Origin: Chryseobacterium sp. ISL-80 | Lineage (GTDB): Bacteria; Bacillota; Bacilli; Bacillales; Cytobacillaceae | Assembly (NCBI GenBank): GCA_018613055.1 | Contig: JAGGQZ010000015.1 | Location: forward strand, 1-64,000 | Direction: 5' to 3' | DNA length: 64,000 bases | Shown: in pieces, positions 1-7,437 of the stretch | How the letters are laid out: every line of letters starts with the position of its first letter | Position numbering within the stretch: position 1 is the first letter of the stretch | Position numbers and translations under genes: made by a program | The notes under the pieces: model-generated | Seen by the model: the letters and a program-made list of their open reading frames with translations, nothing else | Told to the model about the DNA's origin: nothing | Database searches by the model: none

Positions 1-169
1 CACAGAATAATGGGCTTGACTGGAAGCAGGAGAAAAGCTGTCTGAAGTAGCCCCGAGTTCAGACCGGTTTAGGGGAATAAGGAGAAAAGCAGTCCGAAGT
101 GATCACAGATTCGAACTAAACAACAAGAATCCCAGCAGTAGAATGTCAGAAGCAACTCTCTGTTTCTAC
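1..169. repeat. Right end of a tandem 52-bp hairpin-repeat array
   Basis: Three successive units are seen with hairpins starting at 40, 92 and 145. The first is GTCTGAA, 11-nt loop, TTCAGAC; the second is GTCCGAA...TTCGAAC with one mismatch; the third is decayed. Each 25-bp hairpin is followed by a 27-28 bp linker, partly purine-rich (GGAGAAAAGC occurs at 29 and again at 81). The array probably continues to the left of the window. It lies just upstream of the peptidase gene. No open reading frame fits it. The geometry matches the array at 28662-29060 although the stem sequences differ. Confidence 0.7.
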
Positions 170-218
170 CAGAAAAAACGTAGCTTGTTTATGACTAATA
201 AAATTTAGGAGAATGAAC

Positions 219-1256
219 ATGAAAATAAGAGACAGAGGTATAGTAATTGGCAGGATGTCTCCTGCGACAAATAATTGTATAACCGATGTTCTGGGTGTAA
301 TGGTAGGCCATGTAACTCTTGATTTTCCACTGGATGAAAAAGGTGAGGAATATGCCTGTACCGGTGTGACAGCAATCCTGCCGCATGGCGGGAATTTGTT
401 CCGAGAGAAAGTTGCGGCTGCCAGCTATGTCCTTAACGGTTTTGGCAAAACGACAGGGCTTGTTCAGCTAAATGAACTTGGAACAATCGAGTCACCCATT
501 ATGCTGACAAATACGTTTGGGGTACCGGCAGTTACCCAGGGGACTCTGGAATACATGCTTGCTGAAAATGAAGAGATTGGCGAGTCGACCGGTACCATCA
601 ATATTGTGGTGGGTGAATGCAATGACAGCTATTTAAACTCGATCCGTCTTTTTCCGGTAAAACCTGAGCATGCAAGACAAGCACTAAAGGAGGCTTCAAC
701 GAGACCTGTCGAAGAAGGGGCGGTCGGAGCGGGAAAAGGGATGGTTTGTTTTGGTCATAAAGGCGGAATAGGAACAGCTTCAAGGGTTATAGAGGATACC
801 CCTGCCTATACGGTTGGCTGCCTTGTGCTCAGCAACTTTGGCAAAAAAGAAGAATTCTTGACAGGAAAGTATGGTATTGGGACCATAAAATCAGGGTTAT
901 CCGAGACGGCAGATGGTTCTATCATCATCATCCTGGCAACAAATGCCCCCTTAAGTGACCGTCAGCTGCAGCGGCTGGCAAAAAGATGCGGCATCGGTCT
1001 TGGCCGGACTGGAAGTCATTTTAGCCATGGAAGCGGGGATATTGTGATTGCTTTTTCAACAGCCAATCAAACCGAGCATGATTCAGAAGAATATCTTCAC
1101 ACAAGCAGCCAGATAAGAGATGAGCATTCGTTGATGAACGAGCTTTTCACGGCTGCAGCTGAAGCAACCGAGGAAGCCATCCTCAACTCACTATCCCAGG
1201 CTGAAACTACCAGAGGGAGAAAAGGCAGTGTGGTTGAGGCGTATCCCTTTTTGTAG
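219..1256 (+). CDS. P1 family (DmpA/BapA-like) N-terminal nucleophile peptidase
   Basis: The 345-aa protein matches the S58 family of L-aminopeptidase/D-esterases, Ntn-fold enzymes made as a precursor that cleaves itself before the catalytic serine. The expected Gly-Ser junction is at Gly233-Ser234 within DGSIIIILATNAPL, the conserved start of the beta subunit. GKGMVCFGHKGGIGTASR at about 173-190 is another family signature. ATG219 is preferred over ATG213 because AGGAG at 207-211 is only 1 nt from 213 but 7 nt from 219. No signal peptide is seen, so it is probably cytoplasmic. The substrate cannot be told from sequence. Confidence 0.9.
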   Translation: MKIRDRGIVIGRMSPATNNCITDVLGVMVGHVTLDFPLDEKGEEYACTGVTAILPHGGNLFREKVAAASYVLNGFGKTTGLVQLNELGTIESPIMLTNTFGVPAVTQGTLEYMLAENEEIGESTGTINIVVGECNDSYLNSIRLFPVKPEHARQALKEASTRPVEEGAVGAGKGMVCFGHKGGIGTASRVIEDTPAYTVGCLVLSNFGKKEEFLTGKYGIGTIKSGLSETADGSIIIILATNAPLSDRQLQRLAKRCGIGLGRTGSHFSHGSGDIVIAFSTANQTEHDSEEYLHTSSQIRDEHSLMNELFTAAAEATEEAILNSLSQAETTRGRKGSVVEAYPFL

Positions 1257-1315
1257 GCAATTTTTAAAGAAATATGATAAGTTTAAAAAAACAAAACTTG
1301 GAAGGAGAGATACAT

Positions 1316-1990
1316 ATGCGAGACAAAGAGACTTTGAAGCAGGAGGTCCTTGATGCTTTCAATTTCAGGCATGCCACAAAGCAATTTGATCCAGCCAAAA
1401 TGATTCCAGAGGAGGACTTCCGCTTCATCCTCGAGACTGGACAGTTATCTCCAAGTTCTTTTGGTTTTGAACCATGGCGGTTTCTTGTTGTCCAGAGTGA
1501 AGAGTTACGGGAGAAAGTTAAAAATACTGCCTGGGGAGCGTTTGGCAAGCTTCCGGAAGCAAGCCATTTTGTGATAATCCTTGCAAGGACGAAAGTTGAT
1601 ACCAAATATGACTCAGAATACCTGCAGGACCATTTCAAAAACAAGAAACAGATGCCTGAGGAATTCATGGCCAATTACTTGAAGCGAATCGAGGAATTCC
1701 AAAAGTCTGATTTTAAATTGCTTGATGGTGACCGTCCGCTATTTGATTGGGCATGCAGGCAAACTTATATTGCCCTGGCCAATATGATGACAGCCGCCGC
1801 CCAAATCGGCATTGATTCCTGTCCGATCGAAGGCTTTGATTTTGAAAAAATGAACAAACTTCTGGAAGAAGAAGGGTTGCTTGAAAATGGTCACTTTGGC
1901 ATTTCGGTTATGTGTGCGTTTGGTTACCGTGTGAATGAGCCAAAACCGAAAACAAGAAGGCCACTGGATGACATCGTTAAGTGGGTTTAA
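1316..1990 (+). CDS. yfkO: NAD(P)H-dependent nitroreductase, YfkO-like
   Basis: This 224-aa flavin (FMN) nitroreductase closely resembles B. subtilis YfkO. It shares the N-terminal AFNFRHATKQFDP, SPSSFGFEPWRFLVVQ, a central TYIALANMMTAAAQIGIDSCPIEGF and a VKWV C-terminus. The family reduces nitroaromatics and quinones with NAD(P)H. ATG1316 follows AAGGAGAGA at 1302-1310, so an upstream in-frame ATG at 1274 is not needed. The gene ends at a strong terminator shared with the convergent gene. Confidence 0.9.
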   Translation: MRDKETLKQEVLDAFNFRHATKQFDPAKMIPEEDFRFILETGQLSPSSFGFEPWRFLVVQSEELREKVKNTAWGAFGKLPEASHFVIILARTKVDTKYDSEYLQDHFKNKKQMPEEFMANYLKRIEEFQKSDFKLLDGDRPLFDWACRQTYIALANMMTAAAQIGIDSCPIEGFDFEKMNKLLEEEGLLENGHFGISVMCAFGYRVNEPKPKTRRPLDDIVKWV

Positions 1991-1995
1991 AGGGA

Positions 1996-2024
1996 AAGCC
2001 TGGACATTGCCAGGCTTTTTCCTT
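1996..2024 (+). terminator. Intrinsic terminator after the nitroreductase gene
   Basis: AAGCCTGG, 6-nt loop, CCAGGCTT, followed by TTTTT. It sits between the two convergent genes and has an A/C-rich left flank, so it may work in both directions. Confidence 0.85.
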
Positions 2025-2546
2025 TTACTTTGATTCTTTAAGCGTTTCTCGGTACTCCTTGCCCTTTTGGACATATGTATCGATGGATAGCTGAATCAGC
2101 TCCAAATCCTTTTCGCCAATTTCTCGAACCACTTTTCCAGGTGCACCCACTACCAAAGAGCGTGGCGGAATCTTCTTCCCGGCAGGTATCAAGGTGTTTG
2201 CGCCGATGATGCATTCCTCCCCGATTTCCGCTCCGTCAAGAATTGTGGATCCCATCCCAATAATACATCTTTTCTTGATGGTACAGCCATGGAGGATCGC
2301 ATTATGCCCAACAGTCACTTCGTCTTCAATGACAAGAGGTGAGCCTTCATACAGATGGCAGGTTACATTGTCCTGGATGCTGCAGCTTTCGCCTATTGTA
2401 ATCGTATCTTCATCTCCCCGCAAAACCGCGTTGAACCAGACGCTCGAATTTTTTCCAATCTTGACGTCTCCGATAATATAGCTGCCCGGTGCCTGGAACA
2501 CCGTTTCATGAACTGCCGGCTTTTTCTCTAAATAAGATAAAATCAC
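2025..2546 (-). CDS. ytoA: Gamma-carbonic-anhydrase-like hexapeptide-repeat protein, YtoA-like
   Basis: The protein has about 173 aa and the left-handed beta-helix pattern of the CaiE/PaaY/gamma-CA group (GDVKIGKNSSVWFNAVLRGD, then VTVGHNAILHGC with likely zinc-binding histidines). It is a trimeric enzyme or metal-binding protein by family knowledge. The start is GTG at 2546, because AGGAGAGG lies just upstream of it on the minus strand. An in-frame ATG further upstream would add a basic stretch not seen in the family. It is divergent from the next gene with a 74-bp gap. Confidence 0.85.
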   Translation of the reverse strand: MILSYLEKKPAVHETVFQAPGSYIIGDVKIGKNSSVWFNAVLRGDEDTITIGESCSIQDNVTCHLYEGSPLVIEDEVTVGHNAILHGCTIKKRCIIGMGSTILDGAEIGEECIIGANTLIPAGKKIPPRSLVVGAPGKVVREIGEKDLELIQLSIDTYVQKGKEYRETLKESK

Positions 2547-2620
2547 GATAGCCTCTCCTTTTCTTAATTGTCTTAATTTTAAAATTAGTATAACATTAAT
2601 CATACGAAGGGGGAATTTTT

Positions 2621-3568
2621 GTGAATGGAATCACTTCTGTTCTAGACATAAAATATCCAATCATCCAGGGTGGGATGGGAAACATCAGCAATGCGATTTT
2701 GACGGCAGCCGTTTCAGAGGCTGGAGGATTAGGAACCATCGGAGCAGGTACCATGGCTGCAGAAGAAGTGGAACAAATTATTATGGAAACCAAAAAAAGG
2801 ACAAAAAAGCCTTTTTCGGTGAATATTGCTTTAAGTGTTTCGCCCAATGTGGTGGAAATCCTGAGGCTGGCAGTAAAACATGGGGTGAAAGTCGTCACCT
2901 TATCAGCAGGCAATCCTGCGCCTTTCATTCCCAAGCTGAAAAAAGCTGGCATCAAAGTCATAACCGTTGTTGCATCCGTTAAACAGGCAAAAAAAGCAGA
3001 AACTGCAGGAGCAGATGTTTTAGTGGCAGAAGGATTTGAGGCTGCAGGGATCAACTCGAACCTGGAAACTACAACTTTGGCGCTGATTCCGCAGATTGTC
3101 GCACAGGTAAACATTCCAGTTGTCGCAGCAGGCGGAATTGGGGACGGAAAAGGGCTGGCGGCCATGCTGGCGCTGGGAGCAAGCGGTGTCCAAATGGGGA
3201 CCCGTTTTATCGCCACAAAGGAAGCTCCATTTCATGAAGTTTATAAACAAAAACTATTGCAGGCAAATGATCATGAAACAGTTATTGTTGGCCGATCCGT
3301 TGGAAAAATAAGAAGACTGCTGAATACCTCTTATGCCGGAAAACTGCTGGAAGCGGAAAAACAGGGAATCACGCCTGATGAGTTTGCAGAACTCACGACG
3401 GAGGACATACATAAAAAAGGCGCGCTGGAAGGAAACGAAGAGGCCGGATTCATGAATGGCGGCCAGGTTTCAGGATTGATATCTGACATTCCAACCGTAC
3501 AGGAATTGCTTGATCGGATGGTAATGGAAGCAAAAGAACGACTGAAAATCGCAGAAGCTTTATTATAA
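2621..3568 (+). CDS. Nitronate monooxygenase / FabK-like flavin enzyme
   Basis: This is a 315-aa TIM-barrel FMN protein of the 2-nitropropane dioxygenase/FabK family. Evidence is the N-terminal YPIIQGGMGNIS, the AGNPAPF segment, and the phosphate-binding VVAAGGIGDGKGLAAMLALGA plus GTRFIATKEA. The family oxidises nitronates or reduces enoyl-ACP, and sequence alone does not separate the two well. The start is GTG2621 after AAGGGGG. The gene is monocistronic and ends at a hairpin terminator. Confidence 0.85.
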   Translation: MNGITSVLDIKYPIIQGGMGNISNAILTAAVSEAGGLGTIGAGTMAAEEVEQIIMETKKRTKKPFSVNIALSVSPNVVEILRLAVKHGVKVVTLSAGNPAPFIPKLKKAGIKVITVVASVKQAKKAETAGADVLVAEGFEAAGINSNLETTTLALIPQIVAQVNIPVVAAGGIGDGKGLAAMLALGASGVQMGTRFIATKEAPFHEVYKQKLLQANDHETVIVGRSVGKIRRLLNTSYAGKLLEAEKQGITPDEFAELTTEDIHKKGALEGNEEAGFMNGGQVSGLISDIPTVQELLDRMVMEAKERLKIAEALL

Positions 3569-3576
3569 TTTCGCGG

Positions 3577-3609
3577 AGCATGCTTCTAAAAAAGAGGTAT
3601 GCTTTTTAT
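3577..3609 (+). terminator. Intrinsic terminator
   Basis: An 11-bp stem (AGCATGCTTCT against AGAGGTATGCT, two G-U pairs) is followed by TTTTTATTTT. It begins 9 bp after the monooxygenase stop codon. Confidence 0.75.
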
Positions 3610-3660
3610 TTTGAACAAAAAATTTAAATTAATCAGAAAAAAATAATAAATACGTCTTTA

Positions 3661-3676
3661 CTTTTATGCATAAAAG
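3661..3676. repeat. 16-bp perfect palindrome upstream of the aromatic importer
   Basis: CTTTTATGCATAAAAG is a perfect palindrome, with CTTTA and TAAAG arms extending the symmetry. It lies about 115 bp upstream of the importer promoter and has no following T-run, so it looks more like a protein-binding site than a terminator. A 10-codon open frame with a good Shine-Dalgarno (ATG3742) lies between it and the promoter; nothing else is seen there. Confidence 0.4.
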
Positions 3677-3789
3677 CGGTAAAGTAACCGAAAGAACTTT
3701 ATTATACTTGGAGAATATTTAACTCCCAGGCAGGAAGGTGGATGAAAAAAGAAACTGAAATCTCAACATACTAAATTTTCGGAATATTA

Positions 3790-3829
3790 TTGACACTATT
3801 TTAGGCTGGTGTTAATATAACGTTATATT
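3790..3829 (+). promoter_or_regulatory. Sigma-A promoter with AACGTT operator over the -10 box
   Basis: TTGACA at 3790-3795, a 17-bp spacer and TAATAT at 3813-3818 form a near-consensus promoter for the importer operon. The 16-bp perfect palindrome AATATAACGTTATATT (3814-3829) covers the -10 box, the classic position for a repressor. The same AACGTT core recurs at the promoter of the catabolic operon (6935-6955). A weak cre-like sequence (3860-3873, two mismatches) follows. Confidence 0.7.
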
Positions 3830-3977
3830 TACGGTATCAATAGTAGATATCATACTTTTTGGAATCGCTTTCATAGAATTCTTGGGTCAAATGTAAAAAT
3901 GGTGCGTTCCGGCTGTCTAAAAGTATAAAACCTACATAAAGTAAAGCCGGTTTATAAAAAAATCAAGGGGGATTAAC

Positions 3978-4976
3978 ATGAAAACATCAGTAAAAGCTAT
4001 TTCTCTTGTCCTAGCCAGTGCTTTGCTAATGGCTGGCTGTGGAGGAAAAGAATCATCAAATGGTTCAGCAGAAAAAGATCAGTACAAAATCGGTTTAACT
4101 CAATTCGCGGAACATCCATCACTGGATGCGGCGACCGAAGGCTTTAAAAAGGCTCTCGAAGAAAAAGGTTTTAAGGAAGGCGAAAATGTAACATATGACT
4201 TCCAAAACGCACAAGCTGACATGAACAATACAGCAACGATCGCCAACAACTTTGTCGGCGACAAGGTCGACTTGATCTTTGCCAACGCAACTCCGAGCGC
4301 TGTAGCAGCACTTAATGCAACAAAGGATATACCAATCATTTTCACATCCGTGACAGACCCTGTTGGAGCGGGGCTTGTTGAAGCATTCGACAAGCCAGGC
4401 GACAATATCACCGGTACGACTGATAACCATCCAGATGCGACGAAAAAAACCATCGACTTCATGACAAATGAAATCGGAGCCAAGAAAATCGGTGTGATTT
4501 ACAATGCTGGTGAACAGAACTCTGAAGTTCAGCTGAAGGAAGTGAAGAAGCTTGCTGAAGCAAATGGAGCGAAAGTAGTGGAAGCTTCCATTTCAACATC
4601 TGCTGAAGTTAAGCAGGCGGCTGAGTCTCTTGTTGGCCGTGTTGATGCAATTTATGTACCAACAGACAACACTGTCGTATCTGCACTTGAATCGGTAATC
4701 TCTGTGGCAAATGGCAAAAAGATCCCATTGTTTGTTGGTGAACTTGATTCCATGAAGCGCGGGGCAGTAGCTGCGAGCGGGTTCAACTACTATGATATCG
4801 GCTATCAATCAGGTCTAATGGCTGCAAAAATTCTATCTGGCGACAAGAAAGCCTCTGAAATTCCTGTAGAACTTCCAGAATCTCTGACACTGACAATTAA
4901 TAAAAAAGCTGCAGAAGCACAAGGTGTTGAGGTTAAGGAAGAATGGGGAGGCAACGCAGAGTTTTACGAAGAATAA
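3978..4976 (+). CDS. ABC transporter substrate-binding lipoprotein, TrpX type
   Basis: This is a 332-aa lipoprotein. A basic-hydrophobic signal ends in the lipobox LMAGC (Cys21), followed by the ABC_sub_bind fold (PF04392-type) with NFVGDKVDLIFANATPSAVA, IPIIFTSVTDPVGAGLV and SGFNYYDIGYQSG. It would capture a small solute, probably an aromatic amino acid, and deliver it to the permease encoded next. AAGGGGG at 3965-3971 sets ATG3978. The tryptophan/aromatic assignment rests on family resemblance (TrpX of streptococci) and on the adjoining catabolic genes. Confidence 0.85.
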   Translation: MKTSVKAISLVLASALLMAGCGGKESSNGSAEKDQYKIGLTQFAEHPSLDAATEGFKKALEEKGFKEGENVTYDFQNAQADMNNTATIANNFVGDKVDLIFANATPSAVAALNATKDIPIIFTSVTDPVGAGLVEAFDKPGDNITGTTDNHPDATKKTIDFMTNEIGAKKIGVIYNAGEQNSEVQLKEVKKLAEANGAKVVEASISTSAEVKQAAESLVGRVDAIYVPTDNTVVSALESVISVANGKKIPLFVGELDSMKRGAVAASGFNYYDIGYQSGLMAAKILSGDKKASEIPVELPESLTLTINKKAAEAQGVEVKEEWGGNAEFYEE

Positions 4977-4994
4977 GAGAAAGGATGATTCAAC

Positions 4995-6026
4995 TTGTTT
5001 ACTTCAATATTTGGAGCATTTGAGTCAGGCATAATTTATGCGATCATGGCTCTGGGCGTATACTTATCCTTTCGGGTTCTGGATTTTCCGGATTTGACGG
5101 TGGACGGCAGCTTCGTAACTGGAGCTGCGGTTGCCGCGATCATGATCGTGAATGGCGCTAATCCATTTGCTGCGACAATGGTGGCACTGGTTGCCGGATT
5201 CATCGCAGGCTGCCTGACAGGTGTGATTCATACTGTCGGTAAAGTGAATGCTTTATTATCTGGGATCCTGATGATGATTGCCTTATATTCTATCAATCTG
5301 AGAATTATGGGCAAGTCGAATGTGCCGCTGTTGAACACCGACACTGCAATGACATCTGTGAGGGACTTTTTTGAGAAAACAGGAATCGACGGATTCTTTA
5401 ATAGCATGCTGACAGCCATTGGACTGGGTGACAGCCTTCCGCGTACATGGGGAATCCTGCTGTTCATGATTTTTGTTACCTTTGCGATCAAGTTCCTAAC
5501 AGACGCATTCCTTAAAACAGAAATCGGACTTGCAATCAGGGCAACAGGCGATAATAAAAGGATGATCCGCAGTTTTTCTTCCAATACGAATCTGATGATC
5601 ATTCTTGGCCTCGGCCTTTCGAATGCGATGGTAGCATTTTCAGGTGCACTGATTGCCCAGCAGGGTGGATTCGCGGATGTAGGCATGGGAATCGGGATGA
5701 TTATCATCGGGCTTGCTTCCGTGATTATTGGTGAAGCGCTGTTCGGAACAAAATCAATTGCAAGGACAACATTCGCTGTTATTGGCGGTTCGATTATCTA
5801 TCGCATCGTGGTTACGCTGGCACTAAGGGTGGAGTTCCTTGAACCAGGTGACATGAAACTGATTACAGCGGTGATTGTCATTCTTGCGCTGACTGCTCCG
5901 AAGATGATTGAAAGCTATAAAGAGAAAAAGCGGAAGGTCAAAAGACAGCTTGAGAACATGCAGATGGTAGCTGTTCCTTCTGAAGGAAAGGGTGAGGCTG
6001 GTGCTGCACTTAAATCAGATTCATAG
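4995..6026 (+). CDS. ABC transporter permease, TrpY type
   Basis: This is a 343-aa integral membrane protein with about eight or nine hydrophobic segments and the branched-chain-amino-acid-type permease pattern (YLSFRVLDFPDLTVDGSFVTGAA near the N-terminus, IGLAIRATGDNKRM in the cytoplasmic loop). It forms the channel of the importer. The start is TTG4995, with AAGGA at 4981-4985 spaced 9 nt; no ATG is available nearby. The C-terminal tail is charged. The next gene begins inside its 3' end. Confidence 0.88.
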   Translation: MFTSIFGAFESGIIYAIMALGVYLSFRVLDFPDLTVDGSFVTGAAVAAIMIVNGANPFAATMVALVAGFIAGCLTGVIHTVGKVNALLSGILMMIALYSINLRIMGKSNVPLLNTDTAMTSVRDFFEKTGIDGFFNSMLTAIGLGDSLPRTWGILLFMIFVTFAIKFLTDAFLKTEIGLAIRATGDNKRMIRSFSSNTNLMIILGLGLSNAMVAFSGALIAQQGGFADVGMGIGMIIIGLASVIIGEALFGTKSIARTTFAVIGGSIIYRIVVTLALRVEFLEPGDMKLITAVIVILALTAPKMIESYKEKKRKVKRQLENMQMVAVPSEGKGEAGAALKSDS

Positions 6027-6795
6027 AGTATTCAACGAAGGCACTCCAGATGAGAAGATCGCCCTGGATAATATCAATCTCACATTGGAAAAAGGGGATT
6101 TCGTTACTGTTATCGGCAGTAACGGTGCCGGTAAGTCTACCTTAATGAATATCATTTCTGGTGTGATGATTCCTGATCATGGCAAAGTAGAATTGGATGG
6201 CAGGGATGTTACCTATATGTCTGAGTACAACCGCTCAAAAATGATCGGTCGTGTCTTCCAGGACCCAATGGCCGGAACGGCTCCAAGCATGACAATCGAG
6301 GAAAACCTGGCGATTGCGTACTCAAGGAACAAGCGACGTACACTTGGCCGTGGCGTGACCAAAAAAAGGCGGGAGCTTTTCAAGGAAGTATTGGAGTCCT
6401 TGCACTTAGGCCTTGAAAACCGGTTGAATGCCAAGGTCGGATTGCTGTCAGGCGGAGAGCGCCAGGCGTTATCCCTGCTGATGGCTACATTCACCGAGCC
6501 ATCCATCCTCTTATTGGATGAACACACTGCAGCACTTGACCCTTCGCGGGCAGAGCTTATCACAAATCTGACAAAAGAAATCGTTGATAAATACCATTTG
6601 ACAACGCTTATGGTCACCCATAATATGCAGCAGGCACTCGACCTCGGCAACAGGCTGATCATGATGGACAAAGGGCAAATCATCCTAGAAGTCAATGAAG
6701 AACAAAAAGCAAAGCTGACAATCGAAGACCTGCTGAATGAATTCCAGCGAATCCGCGGAACGAAAATGGCAAGTGACAGGGCGTTGCTTAGCTAA
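5992..6795 (+). CDS. ABC transporter ATP-binding protein, TrpZ type
   Basis: The protein has 267 aa with Walker A GSNGAGKST, the signature LSGGERQALSLLMA, Walker B ILLLDEHTAALDP and the switch histidine in VTHNMQQA. It energises the importer. It overlaps the permease gene by 35 bp, which implies translational coupling. GTG5992 follows AAGGAAAGG, but GTG6001, giving an N-terminus MLHLNQIHRVF typical of the family, is an equally good start. A strong terminator follows. Confidence 0.9.
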   Translation: MRLVLHLNQIHRVFNEGTPDEKIALDNINLTLEKGDFVTVIGSNGAGKSTLMNIISGVMIPDHGKVELDGRDVTYMSEYNRSKMIGRVFQDPMAGTAPSMTIEENLAIAYSRNKRRTLGRGVTKKRRELFKEVLESLHLGLENRLNAKVGLLSGGERQALSLLMATFTEPSILLLDEHTAALDPSRAELITNLTKEIVDKYHLTTLMVTHNMQQALDLGNRLIMMDKGQIILEVNEEQKAKLTIEDLLNEFQRIRGTKMASDRALLS

Positions 6796-6796
6796 A

Positions 6797-6834
6797 AAAA
6801 TCAACCAGCTTTAGAAAAGCTGGTTGATTTTTTT
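6797..6834 (+). terminator. Strong terminator ending the importer operon
   Basis: A stem of about 16 bp (AAAAATCAACCAGCTT and its complement) with a 4-nt loop runs into TTTTTTT. It separates the importer operon from the catabolic operon. Confidence 0.92.
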
Positions 6835-6906
6835 ATGTTTAAAAAGAACAACAAAATATTATATCAGAATTATTTTTAAGAAAATACCAAAATTTCTTAC
6901 AATTTA

Positions 6907-6955
6907 TTGACCATTTATTTAACGAAATGTTATGATAACGTTAAATAAACGTTAT
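6907..6955 (+). promoter_or_regulatory. Promoter and double AACGTT operator of the catabolic operon
   Basis: TTGACC (6907-6912), an 18-bp spacer and TATGAT (6931-6936) form the promoter. An inverted repeat of ATAACGTT, a 5-bp spacer and AACGTTAT (6935-6955) overlaps the end of the -10 box and the likely start site; each half itself contains the palindrome AACGTT. A degenerate copy (TAACG...TGTTA) lies at 6920-6932. The site matches the operator at 3814-3829, so one regulator probably controls uptake and breakdown. No regulator gene is seen in the island. Confidence 0.7.
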
Positions 6956-6983
6956 ACATATTTGCAACTTGGAAAGGTGGGAT

Positions 6984-7376
6984 ATGATGCGAGATGGCTT
7001 AAAAGCAGGGCATACGGCCTCCATCAAAGTCATTGTTACACCAGATATGTTTGCCCGCTTTGAGGGAAAGCTCGTCCATCCAGTATACTCCACGGTATCA
7101 ATGGTGTATCACATGGAATGGGCTTCGAGACAAATTATACTTCCTTTTTTAGAAGACGATGAGGAGGGAATGGGTGGTGCAGTGACCGTCAAGCATATTG
7201 CTCCTTGTATTGAAGGAGCAGAAGTGGTCATTACAGCGACCGTCACAGATCTGCAGGACAATACGATCCTGACAAATGTCAGGGCAGAAACCAACGGACG
7301 TTTGGTTGGTGTCGGGGAAGTTAAACAAGTCGTCCTTCCAAAGTCCAGGATAACTGAATTATTGACAGGCAGCTAA
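6984..7376 (+). CDS. Hot-dog fold thioesterase, FlK/YbgC-like
   Basis: The protein has 130 aa, the size and pattern of small acyl-CoA thioesterases of the FlK group (start GLKAGHTASIKVIVTPDMFARFEG, then VYSTVSMVYHMEWASRQIILPF and a GGAVTVKHIAP strand). It is first in the catabolic operon. With a 2-oxoacid dehydrogenase downstream it could release free acid from an aryl- or acyl-CoA product; that is inference. ATG6984 or ATG6987 is the start, after AAGGTGG at 6974-6980; a TTG at 6969 lies upstream of the Shine-Dalgarno and is rejected. Confidence 0.75.
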   Translation: MMRDGLKAGHTASIKVIVTPDMFARFEGKLVHPVYSTVSMVYHMEWASRQIILPFLEDDEEGMGGAVTVKHIAPCIEGAEVVITATVTDLQDNTILTNVRAETNGRLVGVGEVKQVVLPKSRITELLTGS

Positions 7377-7393
7377 AAATTTTTGCGCAAAAA

Positions 7394-7407
7394 TGTAAGC
7401 GCTAACA
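7394..7407 (+). promoter_or_regulatory. CcpA cre site
   Basis: TGTAAGCGCTAACA fits the catabolite-responsive element consensus TGWAARCGYTWNCW at every position. It lies 31 bp before the dehydrogenase start and inside the transcribed operon, where CcpA-HPr(Ser-P) usually acts as a roadblock. This predicts glucose repression of aromatic amino acid breakdown. Confidence 0.8.
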
Positions 7408-7437
7408 TGGTTTAACGGAATAAAGGGGGAAAGAAAA

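Noticed and set aside
3860-3873. cre site before the importer gene
   Set aside because: TGGAATCGCTTTCA has two mismatches to the cre consensus, including one in the core half, so it is too weak to call.
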